DNA from: Ampelomyces quisqualis
Taxonomy: Eukaryota > Ascomycota > Dothideomycetes > Pleosporales > Phaeosphaeriaceae
Direction: 5' to 3'
Length of the DNA stretch: 64,000 bases
Assembly: GCA_018398575.1 (NCBI GenBank)
Contig: JAGTXZ010000010.1
Coordinates: 2,232,001-2,296,000, forward strand
A program made the position numbers and the translations under genes. This document shows, one piece after another, positions 21,355-31,470 of this stretch. The notes under the pieces are model-generated. The model was not told where the DNA came from. It saw only the letters and a list, made by a program, of their open reading frames with translations, and did no database searches. Positions within the stretch are counted from its first letter, which is position 1, and each line of letters opens with the position of its first letter.

Positions 21355-22626
21355 TCATGTGCTGACGCTAGCATCAACCGCCGTCCCACTCTCGCTCGTA
21401 TCCTTCTTGGCCTCTTCAGACTTCTTCTGCATAGCCATTTGCCACGCCGGGATTGCCGCTCTTCCGCCCGCAGCCCTGCCGTACGTTGACGGCGCAGCTT
21501 TCTCTGTTGTCGGGGTAGATACCGAAGCTGCTGGGGCGCTGCTGCTTGCTTGGGCTTCGGTGTTGTTCGTCTGCTCGGCTGGTGCAGGAGCAGGGGCAGA
21601 TGATTGTTGTGGTGCGGGCGTCGAAGTGCCAGAAGTACCGTTGATATTGGGTGTTGGTGCAGGGCTTTGGTTCGGGTAGTGGTTGGGGGTTGGGGCAGCT
21701 GGTCGTGCGGAGCCGGCGCCCATGCGGTTACCGACGAGGGTCTTGAGGCTCTTGAGTTCGCTGGAGAGCTCGCGGAGTCTGCTGTCTGTCGACTCCTTTT
21801 GGGCGTCCATTGCTTTCGGAATGAGATCCCGCAGACCGCGCACGTCGTCCTCGATGCGCCTGTTGTCGTCGCCTTGTCGCTTTGAGGCCTCCTTCAGGCT
21901 CGCTAGTACAGCCTCCACATCGCCAAGCGCATTGTCTAACCTTGTCGTCCGTGCTTCTTCTGACGCCTTGAGGGCAGTTGTGTCGGTATTCAGCTGTTCC
22001 AGAAGGTCGAAGGCGCGGTTGAAGGACTCGTCGATGGAGGCTTTGTCTTGCTCCAGCTGCGGTGGTGTGGGTGGTTGTATCAGGGGTACGATGTAGCGTT
22101 TCGCCGTGAAGTACAGGCCGTAGCCCACACCGCCCATCACCGTCGCCATGATGAAGTAGTCCCGCCAGTCGCGTTTCGGGGGTCTAGAGTCGTTAGCATT
22201 GCGCTCAGCATTCACCATTGCCATGGAACCTACTCGGGCGGCGGCGGTTGCTGCCAGTACCCTTGTGGTGGGTAGCCATATGACGGCGCTGATGGCGGCG
22301 GCCTATTGTATGCATAGTTGGGTGGTGCGGAGTTTGGTGGTGGCGGAGGAGCGGGTTGGCTGGGGTCTTCGGCAGCCGCGCGCGCAAGAGAGACGTCGAC
22401 TTCTTCTTGGGTGAGATTCTTGGACTGAAGAAAGGCAATGCGCTTCTCAAGAGGCGCACTGGCGACGGAAGGGTCTTGAAGGACTGCATGGAATTAGAGC
22501 CGGGCACGTGAGCTTGCCATGGTCGCACGCGACTTACAGGAGATCTACTGCTGATTAGCCATGCTATCATCAATCAATCGAGGGGTGTGTACTTACCGCA
22601 GAGGTTATGAGGTCCTCACGAACCAT
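21355..22626 (-). CDS. pex14: Peroxin-14 (peroxisomal docking protein), with a 7-nt microexon
   Basis: Four exons: 22597..22626, 22538..22544, 22234..22483 and 21355..22183, giving 371 residues. The N-terminus reads MVREDLITSA, then IS from the 7-nt exon 2, then FLQDPSVASAPLEKRIAFL, the conserved Pex14 domain that binds Pex5 and Pex13 ligands. A proline-rich linker (QPAPPPPPNSAPP, QQPPPPEPP) follows. PKRDWRDYF leads into a hydrophobic segment (about residues 102-120, MATVMGGVGYGLYFTAKRY). A coiled coil spans roughly 130-230, and the tail is Pro/Thr/Ser-rich. In peroxisomal matrix import, Pex14 is the membrane docking site for cargo-loaded Pex5. Each intron is GT-AG, and intron 3 has GCTAAC before its CTCTAG acceptor. 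The ATG inside intron 3 that opens a longer frame is not the start. Confidence 0.92.
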
Positions 22627-23695
22627 CTTGATTTTACGCTACCCAGGCGCAGTGTGTTGTGTTGGTCGGCGTGCAACGAAAGGAGCCGGGCGTTGATGGC
22701 GTGTCGCGACATACATATGACGGGCGGGCCGAAAGGTCGATGGCGGGTAACTTACCTTTATGCCGAGGCACTTCCGGCCTCGATCGCGGCTCCACGCTCC
22801 GCACTGGGCCCCCTTGGCACATCCACGTCGCTCTTCAGTCGTCTCTGTTCTTGCAATGGTATTGAGATACATCTCCTCATGCGTGAAATGCTTGTTCCCA
22901 CGTAATGAAAGTTGTTTTAAACGCATCGTTGCGTTTCTGCAAAGTTAACCATCTCCTGGCTCAACATCGAACCCTTTCATATTCACTTCGACGCGTCCCC
23001 TTCCAACATGGCATCAGGCATCTTCAAATATGTCAACCCCGGGCAGCTCTCCTTGGTATCGCATTCTTGTTTTCTCCTTCTCCTTTGTAGTTTCTCGCAT
23101 TCCTATGTGACTAAGCTAGCTGCGACGCGCAATGCTCAATAGACGTAGGTAATCCATTTTGTTGTTCCTACAGGGCAAAGAGAACGTCAAATCGCTCACA
23201 TCCTTCTTGTTTCACCTGTATGTTACGCAAAGCTCTCATCAGAGAGCATCCAATGCTGCTGAGCAGGGTTCGCCGACGTTGGCTCTTAGGGCAAGTCCTT
23301 GAGGCCTTGGCACAGGACCATGCTATTCGGTATGAGCCAGTTGGCTGACCAAATAGTTTGGGTTAAAGAAAAGGCGTTGATTACTTTACTAGTTTGCCCA
23401 GTGCCAACAGGCCTGAAGGTGTTATCAGGAGAACTTTGTGTATACTCCTTTCCCTAGTCAATATACCGCCAAATTCTCTTAGTCAAATTCTCCTTGTCAC
23501 TATGTTACGGAGCACTTTTACCTCATGTGGGGCATTCTCGCGCTGTTTGATTGTCTAGGTTGCCTTTACTTCATTGTGTGGGATTCGAGACAAACAGCCG
23601 GCGCTTGTCTTGAATTTTACAATCTTCTTTCCTCCTTTGTCTTGTAATTCTGGCACCGTTTTTCTACCAGAAAATTCAGGGGGTTAGCCATAGCT
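22627..23695. other. Intergenic, one doubtful small frame
   Basis: About 1.07 kb. A well-contexted ATG (CCAACATGG) at 23008 opens a 44-codon frame (MASGIFKYVNPGQLSL, then a hydrophobic CFLLLLC stretch) ending at 23142. I do not call it a gene. No other feature seen. Confidence 0.4.
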
Positions 23696-25378
23696 ATGGA
23701 CACAGGCAAGAATCCCGCACGGCATACCAATATCATTGACGATATGGATACCATCGCGTTGGCCCAACAGGGCAGGTGCAAGGCCGGATCGTCAAAGAAG
23801 AAGAAGAAGGTAGGAACGGCAGGTCCTTTTGGCACAACAGCTGCTAGCAATTTGAGACCACCACCTATAAACAAGCCCGCAGCAGCCCAGCGCGCTGGTC
23901 CTTCTTCCTCGCAAAATGCCGTTGGCTCTCGACCTACATCCTTGAAAAAGTCCACAGTCAGTGCGGGCCGCGGTGCAAGCGTCTATGAGAAGGATGGCAT
24001 TAGGGTACCACTCTACGAGACCGGCGGCAAGCAACGCCCGCATGCTTGTCTCTCGATCAGCCTGCGCAACAAGAGCACGGACCTCCTACTCGACATTGTG
24101 GAAGAGTACGCAGGTGTAGCCAAGCGCAAGACCTTCGTAGAGGCCAACACGACCAAGGCTGAGATCGCTGAATGGATAGAGGTACAAGAGACGCGAGCTC
24201 TCGGTTCTCACCCAAAGAGTAGCTTGACACGTAAGTGGGAAGGCCATGTCAGGGGTGGTTGGAGGAGTTGGCTAACAGTGGTAGTGTCTGATGAGAGCCT
24301 GAAGGTGGACGACCGAGCGGTCGATTTTTACGAGCCATTGGGACGACCAGTGAACTATAAAGGCAACGGCAGAGCTCCGATGCACCCTCGAGATCGAGAA
24401 AAAGGTTCGTGCTGCATTAAGAAGACCCACAGTGCAGCATCTTGCTGTACAAAAAGCGGACACTTTGCTACACAGAGTCTGTCTCGCCAATGAGATAGCT
24501 ATTTCTGGTGTAGATGAGATGTACTAACGATTATTGTAGGTAAGCGCAAGCTTGATAGCGCATCCGAGCCAACGCAAAGTTCACAGCAAACGACAAAGAG
24601 GCACAAGAACCGTCACGCGGATAGACAACTGGCCCAGCAATCGCTTGCAGGATACCCAAAGTCTAAAAGCAACACCGAAAACGAGAACCACCATGCTTCA
24701 AGGAAGAGTCGCAAAGCTGCTCGTCGTAAGCTAATTGAAGTAATGCCAACGCTTCATGAGGATGCACCAGAAGAATCAACCAAACAAGCCACAAAGAAGA
24801 TTATGCAACTACCCAAAGACATCAGGGTAGCAAATTTCATGAGCAACGTCGGCATGCACCCAGACAATCCCGACACATCAACGATGGTGGTTCGGCAGCC
24901 TGAGCAGAGTGAGGACCGAATACTAACGGCCAGCACGAACACGACGACCGGGAAGCCAATACTTCATGATGTGTCGATCGCTAGAAACCCCTCTCGGCGC
25001 CAGCTACTACCGAAGAAGTCAGTCGAGCCCCCGTTCCTGAAGAAAGGGACACATGGTCGGCACGGCGGCTTCACGAACGATCCCGATCGCCGGACAGGCC
25101 GCGGCCATCACGTCACCACAGAAGACCAGAAGGGTCTTGATGAGTACCTCGACTTTCGCAGCCAGGTATTGCAAGCCTACCCTAGGTTTCCAGGAGTTGG
25201 TGCAGGCGAAGAGGTGCATCCAGAAGTTAAGGAGGGCTGGGATGACAATGAGCGTTGGTACAACAGCTTTACCCACAAGTATCCCGGTAACTCTGTCAGT
25301 CACTTGTGGCCTTGTGGTTGCGAGAAGATGCGTGAAAATAGTGAGAGCAGCGAGAGCAGCGAGAGCGAAGAGGAGTAG
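23696..25378 (+). CDS. Hypothetical basic protein (three exons)
   Basis: Exons are 23696..24230, 24285..24404 and 24540..25378, giving 497 residues. Intron 1 has GTAAGT ... GGCTAACAGTGGTAG. Intron 2 has GTTCGT ... GTACTAACGATTATTGTAG, an ideal branch site. Not recognised. It contains a lysine run (KKKKK at about residue 40), a fold-like block HACLSISLRNKSTDLLLDIV, and a central basic segment rich in Lys/Arg/His/Gln after exon 3 starts (GKRKLDSASEPTQ). The C-terminal region (DEYLDFRSQVLQAYPRFPG, then GWDDNERWYNSFTHKYPG and SHLWPCGCEKM) looks conserved and contains a Cys pair. It ends in an acidic Ser/Glu tail. Basic patches suggest a nuclear or nucleic-acid-associated protein; this is inference. 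Confidence 0.72.
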
Positions 25379-26123
25379 CAGTGCAGGCAGGTAAATCTGA
25401 CACTCTGTATATACGAAGATGGTTTCAAACACTAAGCATAGAGCGTACCACCATCTTGAAAAATTCATACAAAAACAGTACCGTGGTCCAGTTATGCGAT
25501 TTTTGGAACTTGTGCACTGACTTTAGAGATTGATGGCAGACCCCCGGTCACCACACTGAAGCCCACCAGCCCTACTCACCACCCCATCAAAACCCAAGCC
25601 CACATCTAACGTCAAACAAGCATCATCCCACCCTGGAACCTACACCCCGCAAACCCCTGCGCAAAATCCACTTACGCCCGCCCTCCCCCCCCCCTCCTGC
25701 GACTCTACCGCCAAACGTGCGCGTCGATGCGCACGCCCCATACGCCGCGCTGGCCAGGCACAGGGAAGATGAATCGCGTGCGCAGACGGGCGGATGAAGA
25801 AGTGGTTGAGATGGGGTGGTCGCCGAGTCCGGGCGAACGGGAGGAGAGATAGTGGGGATAATGGGTGTGTGGGGGGGTGAAGGCGTTGAGGGGGATGTTG
25901 GGGATGAGGGTTTGAGGGGGTGGGGTTGAGAAGGCTGTTGTGTTTGTGTTGTGGTACGAAGATGGATAGGGTAGGTAATTGAGAGTGGATTGAGGGGGTG
26001 CGTGTGGGTTGTGGTCTCTGGGCTTGGTTGCAAGTTTGTCATGGGTTTCACGCGTGTGTGTTGTTATTGTCCGGAAATTGGATCAAGCGTACAAATTCCC
26101 GACTTCGAAAGTGTGGATACAGG
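25379..26123. other. Intergenic with G-rich tract
   Basis: About 0.75 kb. A strongly G-rich plus strand at 25870-25926 has six runs of three or more G. A 142-codon minus-strand frame through it is Pro/Thr low complexity caused by the skewed composition and is not called. Confidence 0.5.
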
Positions 26124-27133
26124 CTAGTACTCGTAAAAGCCCTTCCCACTTTTCTTGCCTAGCCATCCTGCATCGACCATCTTCTTCATCAACACAGCGG
26201 GCCTGTACTTGGAATCGCCCGTGTCTTCATACAGTACACGCATGATTGCAAGACATGTGTCGATTCCGATGAAGTCCGCCAGCTGAAGTGGTCCCATGGG
26301 CACGTTGGTTCCGTTCTTCATGATGCTGTCGATATCTTCTTTGGTCCCAACACCAGTCTCCAGACAGATGACTGCTTCATTGATGTAGGGCATGAGAATG
26401 CGGTTCGCCAAGAATCCCGGGCTGTCGGCCGATTGCGATGGGATCTTGCCCATCTTTTGGCAGAAAGCAATGGCAGTGTCGATTGTGGATTGCGAGGTTT
26501 GTAGGCCGGTGATGATCTCTACACCTTTTTGGATGGGCACCGGGTTCATGAAGTGAGTCGAGATGACACGGGAGGAAGCAGAGAGGTCGGTGGGGTCCTT
26601 GGTGGTTGACGCAGCGATCTTGGTGATGCTGATAGAAGATGTGTTTGTAGCGAGAATGGCGTGTGCTGGACAGATTTGAGCGAGGTGAGCGAAGATGTTG
26701 GACTTGAGATCTGGAATCTCGGGAACGGCTTCGATGACAAAGTCGACGTCTGACAGATGGTCGAGCGATGTGCTGGACGTGAGTCGTTCTCTCGCCGCTG
26801 CTGCATCTTCTTTCGAGATGCGTCCTTTGCCCACGTCTTTTTCAAGGAGCTTGTCAGCGAACTTCAGGCCCTTGTCGATAGACGCTTGAGAGTTATCGAT
26901 AATCTTTACAGGCACGGAAGCTCTTTGAGCAGCCACGAGTGCTATTCCGAGTCCCTGCGCTTGTCAACCACGGTACTCGTAGGGATTCCGCCAATATTTA
27001 CCATTTGTCCAGCTCCAATGACCCCGAGCCTCTTGACGTCCGCAGCAGCTCCTAGTGAAGGCGTGCTGCTGAAGGCACGGCATTGCGGGCTCGCTGCACA
27101 CCGAATCACTTGTCGAGACGCCGCTGAGAACAT
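26124..27133 (-). CDS. 3-hydroxybutyryl/3-hydroxyacyl-CoA dehydrogenase, probably mitochondrial
   Basis: Exon 1 is 27002..27133 and exon 2 is 26124..26954, with a 47-nt intron (GTAAAT ... GCGCAG). The product is 320 residues. The N-terminus (MFSAASRQVIRCAASPQCRAF) lacks acidic residues and looks like a mitochondrial presequence. The Rossmann motif LGVIGAGQMGLGIALVAAQ is split by the intron right after QM. Further family marks are IDNSQASIDKGLKFADKLL, VIEAVPEI, TNTSSISITKIA, the catalytic-His region STHFMNPVP, and the C-terminal domain FLANRILMPYINEAV and GPLQLADFIGIDTCL. These enzymes oxidise L-3-hydroxyacyl-CoA with NAD in beta-oxidation or butyryl metabolism. The gene is head-to-head with TOF1, with 238 bp between the ATGs. 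Confidence 0.92.
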
Positions 27134-27371
27134 TTTGAATGAGGTTGACTTTTGCCGACACGAAACTCGGAGCCCGTGACTGATCAACACATGTGAAGCA
27201 GCACAGAGTACTCTGCACGTGGCCGATGAAAGCCGCAACAGGCGTAACCGAGGCATGCAGCCGCGACGCCCATGCACGGGCCACCTGTTAACGAGATAAC
27301 GACAGAACGCGTCGACGCGTGCGGCGGATTATCGCGACGCGGAGCTGCGGCGCCGAACCTCGACCTCCGCA
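27134..27371. promoter_or_regulatory. Divergent promoter region, hydroxyacyl-CoA dehydrogenase / TOF1
   Basis: 238 bp separating two start codons on opposite strands, rich in CpG (GACGCGTGCGGCGG). It must carry both transcription starts. No TATA-like box seen. Confidence 0.5.
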
Positions 27372-30300
27372 ATGGCCCAAACGACACTGGATGAGTGGGC
27401 AAAGGACCCAGTAGACCCAGAAATCCGCGCTCATGTGTACAGCCTCATTACGGCTGTGAGTCCGCCTGCTCGACCTTCAGAACCCACCTAACGTGCGTGC
27501 AGCTTGGGGGCCTTGGCGATGACGGCACATATTCGCTGGGAGACGATGCCCTGCTGTGTTTGAAGGATCTCCGAAGATGGCTCAAGTTCGGCGAAGGGCA
27601 GCTCAACAGGCGCGATGTCGCACGATGCATGGCCGAAGCCAATCTGGTGAAGGGTGACCTGCTGGAGATACTCGCCAAGATAGCGCCCAGGGCAATCGAA
27701 GACAAGTGGAGGCACAAACTCGCCGTTGCAGCATGTATGTGCCCTGGGCTGGGGCGACAAACTTCACTGACTGGACCCAGTGGAATTGCTCGTGCCTTTG
27801 ACATGGCCGTTTGAGATCGACCCTGTCGAGGCAACGGTCAACCACCACCGGCACGGCCCGTACATACAACTTGCGCAGATTGGATACAAGCGAGCCATCC
27901 TCCAGTTCGACCGCGACCGGACGCTGCAGACCGCCGTCAAGATTGCCCTGCCTTCCATGGCCGTGTCGCTCCGAGAACGAACACCACGAGACGAGGGCAT
28001 CATTCGCATCGCACTATATTTCATCCGTAACATTGCCATGTTGTCCCCCCCGAACAGTGCACCCATGGACATTGATGAGGCCGAAGTGTCGCGGTCGGCA
28101 ACCATTGACGCCTTTCACGAGCAGGACATCTTCCAGGTCCTTCTGAGTGCATCTTCAAGCATAGGAGAAGATTTCGTCACACAAGATGTGATCATCCTCG
28201 AGATCTTGTTCTTTTTGCTGAAAGGAATAGACGCAGAGAAGCTTTTCATGGAAGACAAAAAGCTGAGGGGCAGGCATGCGGATGAGCTCAAGAATTTGAT
28301 GCAGAAGGAGAAGGCAATGCTGGCAGGATACGCGCGAAATGCTCCGACACGACACAATCGATTCGGCACAATGATCTGGGTGAAACGCGACGATGAGAAG
28401 GTGACTACAATCTCTGGACAAGATGTCCTCGGCAAGGCACAGGCTAGCATGCAAAAAATGGACCAAACGAAGAAATGGAATAAGCCAAAGCGACCTATCA
28501 AAAAGATGGATGGGGAGCAAGAAAGGGAGGAATTCGACTTGCCAGTCTCACTCACCACGACGGCACGCGATCACACCAAGGCCTTCGTAGAAGAATTCTT
28601 AGATTCGTCGTTCAACCCGCTGTTCCTGCACCTCCGGAAAGCGATCGAGCGTGAAGCTGAGCGTGTCGAGATTCGCCATTCGCGGCAATTCTTCTATCTG
28701 GTATCTTGGTTCCTTCGAGCAGAATGCGCGCGACGACGAACTATGAAGGAGCGAGCAGCCGATTCAAAGAGCGCTGCAGCCCTCACTGCCGAGGATGAGA
28801 GCTATGGCTTAGTGGCTGAGGTGATGAACCAGGAGACTTTCATTCTACTCAATCGATTTATGCAAAAGAGCCAGGACGAGAAAGCATGGCAAGACCTCAA
28901 CGCTGGCATGAAATGTTTCACTCAGATCTTGCTCACCGTTCACGAAATGTCCGAGTCGGCTTTGGAGGATGATCAAGAGATTGCCGAGAATATCCAAAAT
29001 CGCATCTTTTACGAGGAGTCGACTCACGATCGCGTGGTCATGATACTGCGCTCATACAACGGCCAAGGCTTCGGCTACCTCGATGCTGTCACAGAGCTCT
29101 CGCATGTGTTCTTGCGGATGCTAGAGCGCTACGCGAAGCAGAATGTGGATATGCAGATTCGGTCGAAACGAAGGACTCGAAAGATTGAGAAGAAACAAAT
29201 CGAGACATCAGGAGCCACTGGAGATGAAGAGGGGCATGTCTCAGAGACCGAGGACATACAACAAGCGCAGCGGACAGTGTCTGAAAGGAAGTTCGATTTT
29301 ACTCGATTCGCGGCCAAATTTGTGAACCAGAGCAGTGTCAACACGTTTGTAGCATTTGCGAAGTACTTCGCAGACCTTGACACCGAGCAGCTGAAGCGAG
29401 CGCATCGGTTCTTCCATCGAATCGCATTCAAAATGGAGCTTGGAGTACTGCTATGCCGAGTAGACGTTCTCCAGCTCTTCAACAAGATGATAAAAGGCCC
29501 GGGCGGCCTAGATACCGAGTCCCATGCGTACAAAGAGTGGAATGACCTAGTCAAGCATTTTTTCAGACAAGTGGTCAAGAAGGTCCAGGAAAGACCGGAG
29601 CTAGTTGTTGAGATGCTCTTCAGCAAGATCCCGGCGACGCTCTTTTTTCTCGAACACGGTTATGATCGGGAGGTAACTGCACGAACGCCGCGTGCGCCTG
29701 CTGAGCTCGAGGTCAAACCGGGCATGGAATTGCCGGAGCAAATTGGCGTGGCCGTTGGCGTGCTGGTCAATCAATCCAAGTCAGATGCGCTCAGATGGGT
29801 TCGTGATGTACTCACTTCTGCAGCAGAAGAGCGCAAGGCTTGGGAGGACGCAGAAGAGGCACGCAAAGCAGTGATAACTGCAGAACGTACAGAAGGCGAA
29901 GAGAATCCCGAGGAACCAGAGGCTGTGCCAGCAAAGCCTCCTTCCATTCGTGAGTAACATGTGCGGCTCCGTTCGATAATCTGCTGACAACCTCCAGTCG
30001 TGAAGCCGGACAGTGAAGAACGTCGACTGGCGATGTTCAAAGACAACAAGCTGCGACTACTGATGACCCTGGTCGGTTTCTCAAGATTGGGCGAGGTGCA
30101 CGATCCCGATGCTACGTGGATCATCCCCTCACTCTTTACGTCTGCGGACCTACTGCAGGCGATCGACCTGATTCGCAAGTACGAGTTTGACCCTCCGTCA
30201 TATGAGGACGGAAAAATGCCTGAAGATCTGCTTCGAAATAAGACGTCTGCAGCCCGCCGCTCCACTCGCCGCGTGGATTTTGATGACGACGATGATGAAG

Positions 30301-31049
30301 GCGCAGGGAGCATCTCTGGCGAAGATTATGGCGAATATGCTGCCGACGCACCTACCGCCAGGAAGCCGGACGGCGAGCGGAAGAAACTCAAGCGACGACA
30401 GCGCGTTCACACACCAGTCGAGCTTGACGATGAGGAGAAAGACCGAAGAGCTGCAGCTCGCCGCAAGAAAGAGCTCGAGAAGCTGGCTAAAGAGAAGAGT
30501 ACAATTTTCGTGCACGACTCCGATGATGAAGACGATGCAGAAAGAGACGCAGCATTCTTCGCACGAGAAGAAGCACTACGACAGGAGATGACGAAGGCTC
30601 TCGGCAAGTCACTGGTGCTGGGTAGTATCGAACCCGCAACTTCGAAAAAGCGGAAAGCTGATATTCCAGCACCCGAGAGCAAAAGGCGGAAGACACCACC
30701 AAAGCGAAAAGCGCAACCGTTCGCGGATAGCGACGATGATAGTGATGAAGACATGGGAGACGCTCCAAGTGTTAGCAGTAGAGCACCATCCATTCAGGCG
30801 CAAGATGTGCTCGAGGTTGAGAGCGCGGATGAAACCACAGACACACCGTTGTCGTCACAACATGTAACCGGCGCTCACGAAAGTGACGGAGATACTCCGA
30901 TGAAGACCTTCATTGCTAGCACAAGGAAGAGAGAGGATGTAGCACTAGGACATGATAGCGTTGATGAAGATGAGGACGACGATGTGCCTGTTGTGCGAAG
31001 ACAAACGGCGCGGAGTACGAGGGCCATAATCGACGATGACTCGGAATGA
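27372..31049 (+). CDS. tof1: Topoisomerase 1-associated factor 1 (Timeless/Swi1 homologue)
   Basis: Four exons: 27372..27455, 27503..27734, 27781..29949 and 29998..31049, giving 1178 residues, a normal length for fungal Tof1. The TIMELESS domain starts near residue 20 (RAHVYSLITALGGLGDDGTY). It continues through DLRRWLKFGEGQLNRRDVAR, LVPLTWPFEID and IALYFIRNIAML. The central helical region includes FNPLFLHLRKAIEREAERV. Exon 4 gives DATWIIPSLFTSADLLQAID, then a long acidic and basic tail with KRRKTPPKRK nuclear-localisation-like blocks, ending IIDDDSE. With its partner Csm3/Swi3, Tof1 forms the fork protection complex that stabilises paused replication forks and signals to the checkpoint. Introns are 45-48 nt, all GT-AG. 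Confidence 0.93.
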
Positions 31050-31470
31050 GGATACGAAAGATATGCGTCAAATTGGGGAGCCTCGATTGCATAGCGTGGC
31101 GTCATTGGTTTGTGTATATATTTGTTTTGTATACCCTCTCTTGTTTACTACCGCGTTCTACACTTTTCGTCTTTCTCTCATTGATTCCATCGAGTACATT
31201 TTCGGATTCACCGCATACCGTCACTAGGCCTAGTAATGTTTCGTGATCGGACGACTACATGTTAACTCACCAGTTGAGTGGAGCCCGTCTATCTTTAAGG
31301 TGTGGACTGACGTCTAAAAAGTCTCGTCTATCGTGGGGGCATACAAGGTCCTTTGAGCATATCAGAGGTCAACTTGGTAGTATTTGCATTGCCCCAGGCT
31401 TGCACATGAGCGATATCGAACTATTGCTGGACCTGGTGCGGTCAGTCCGTCCGGTGACGTCGCTGTTGCC
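31050..31470. other. Intergenic region
   Basis: 421 bp covering the TOF1 3' end and the promoter of the next plus-strand gene. No other feature seen. Confidence 0.5.

Noticed and set aside
25623..26051. 142-codon Pro/Thr-rich minus-strand frame
   Set aside because: Open only because of the strong C/G strand skew; no fold-like segment.
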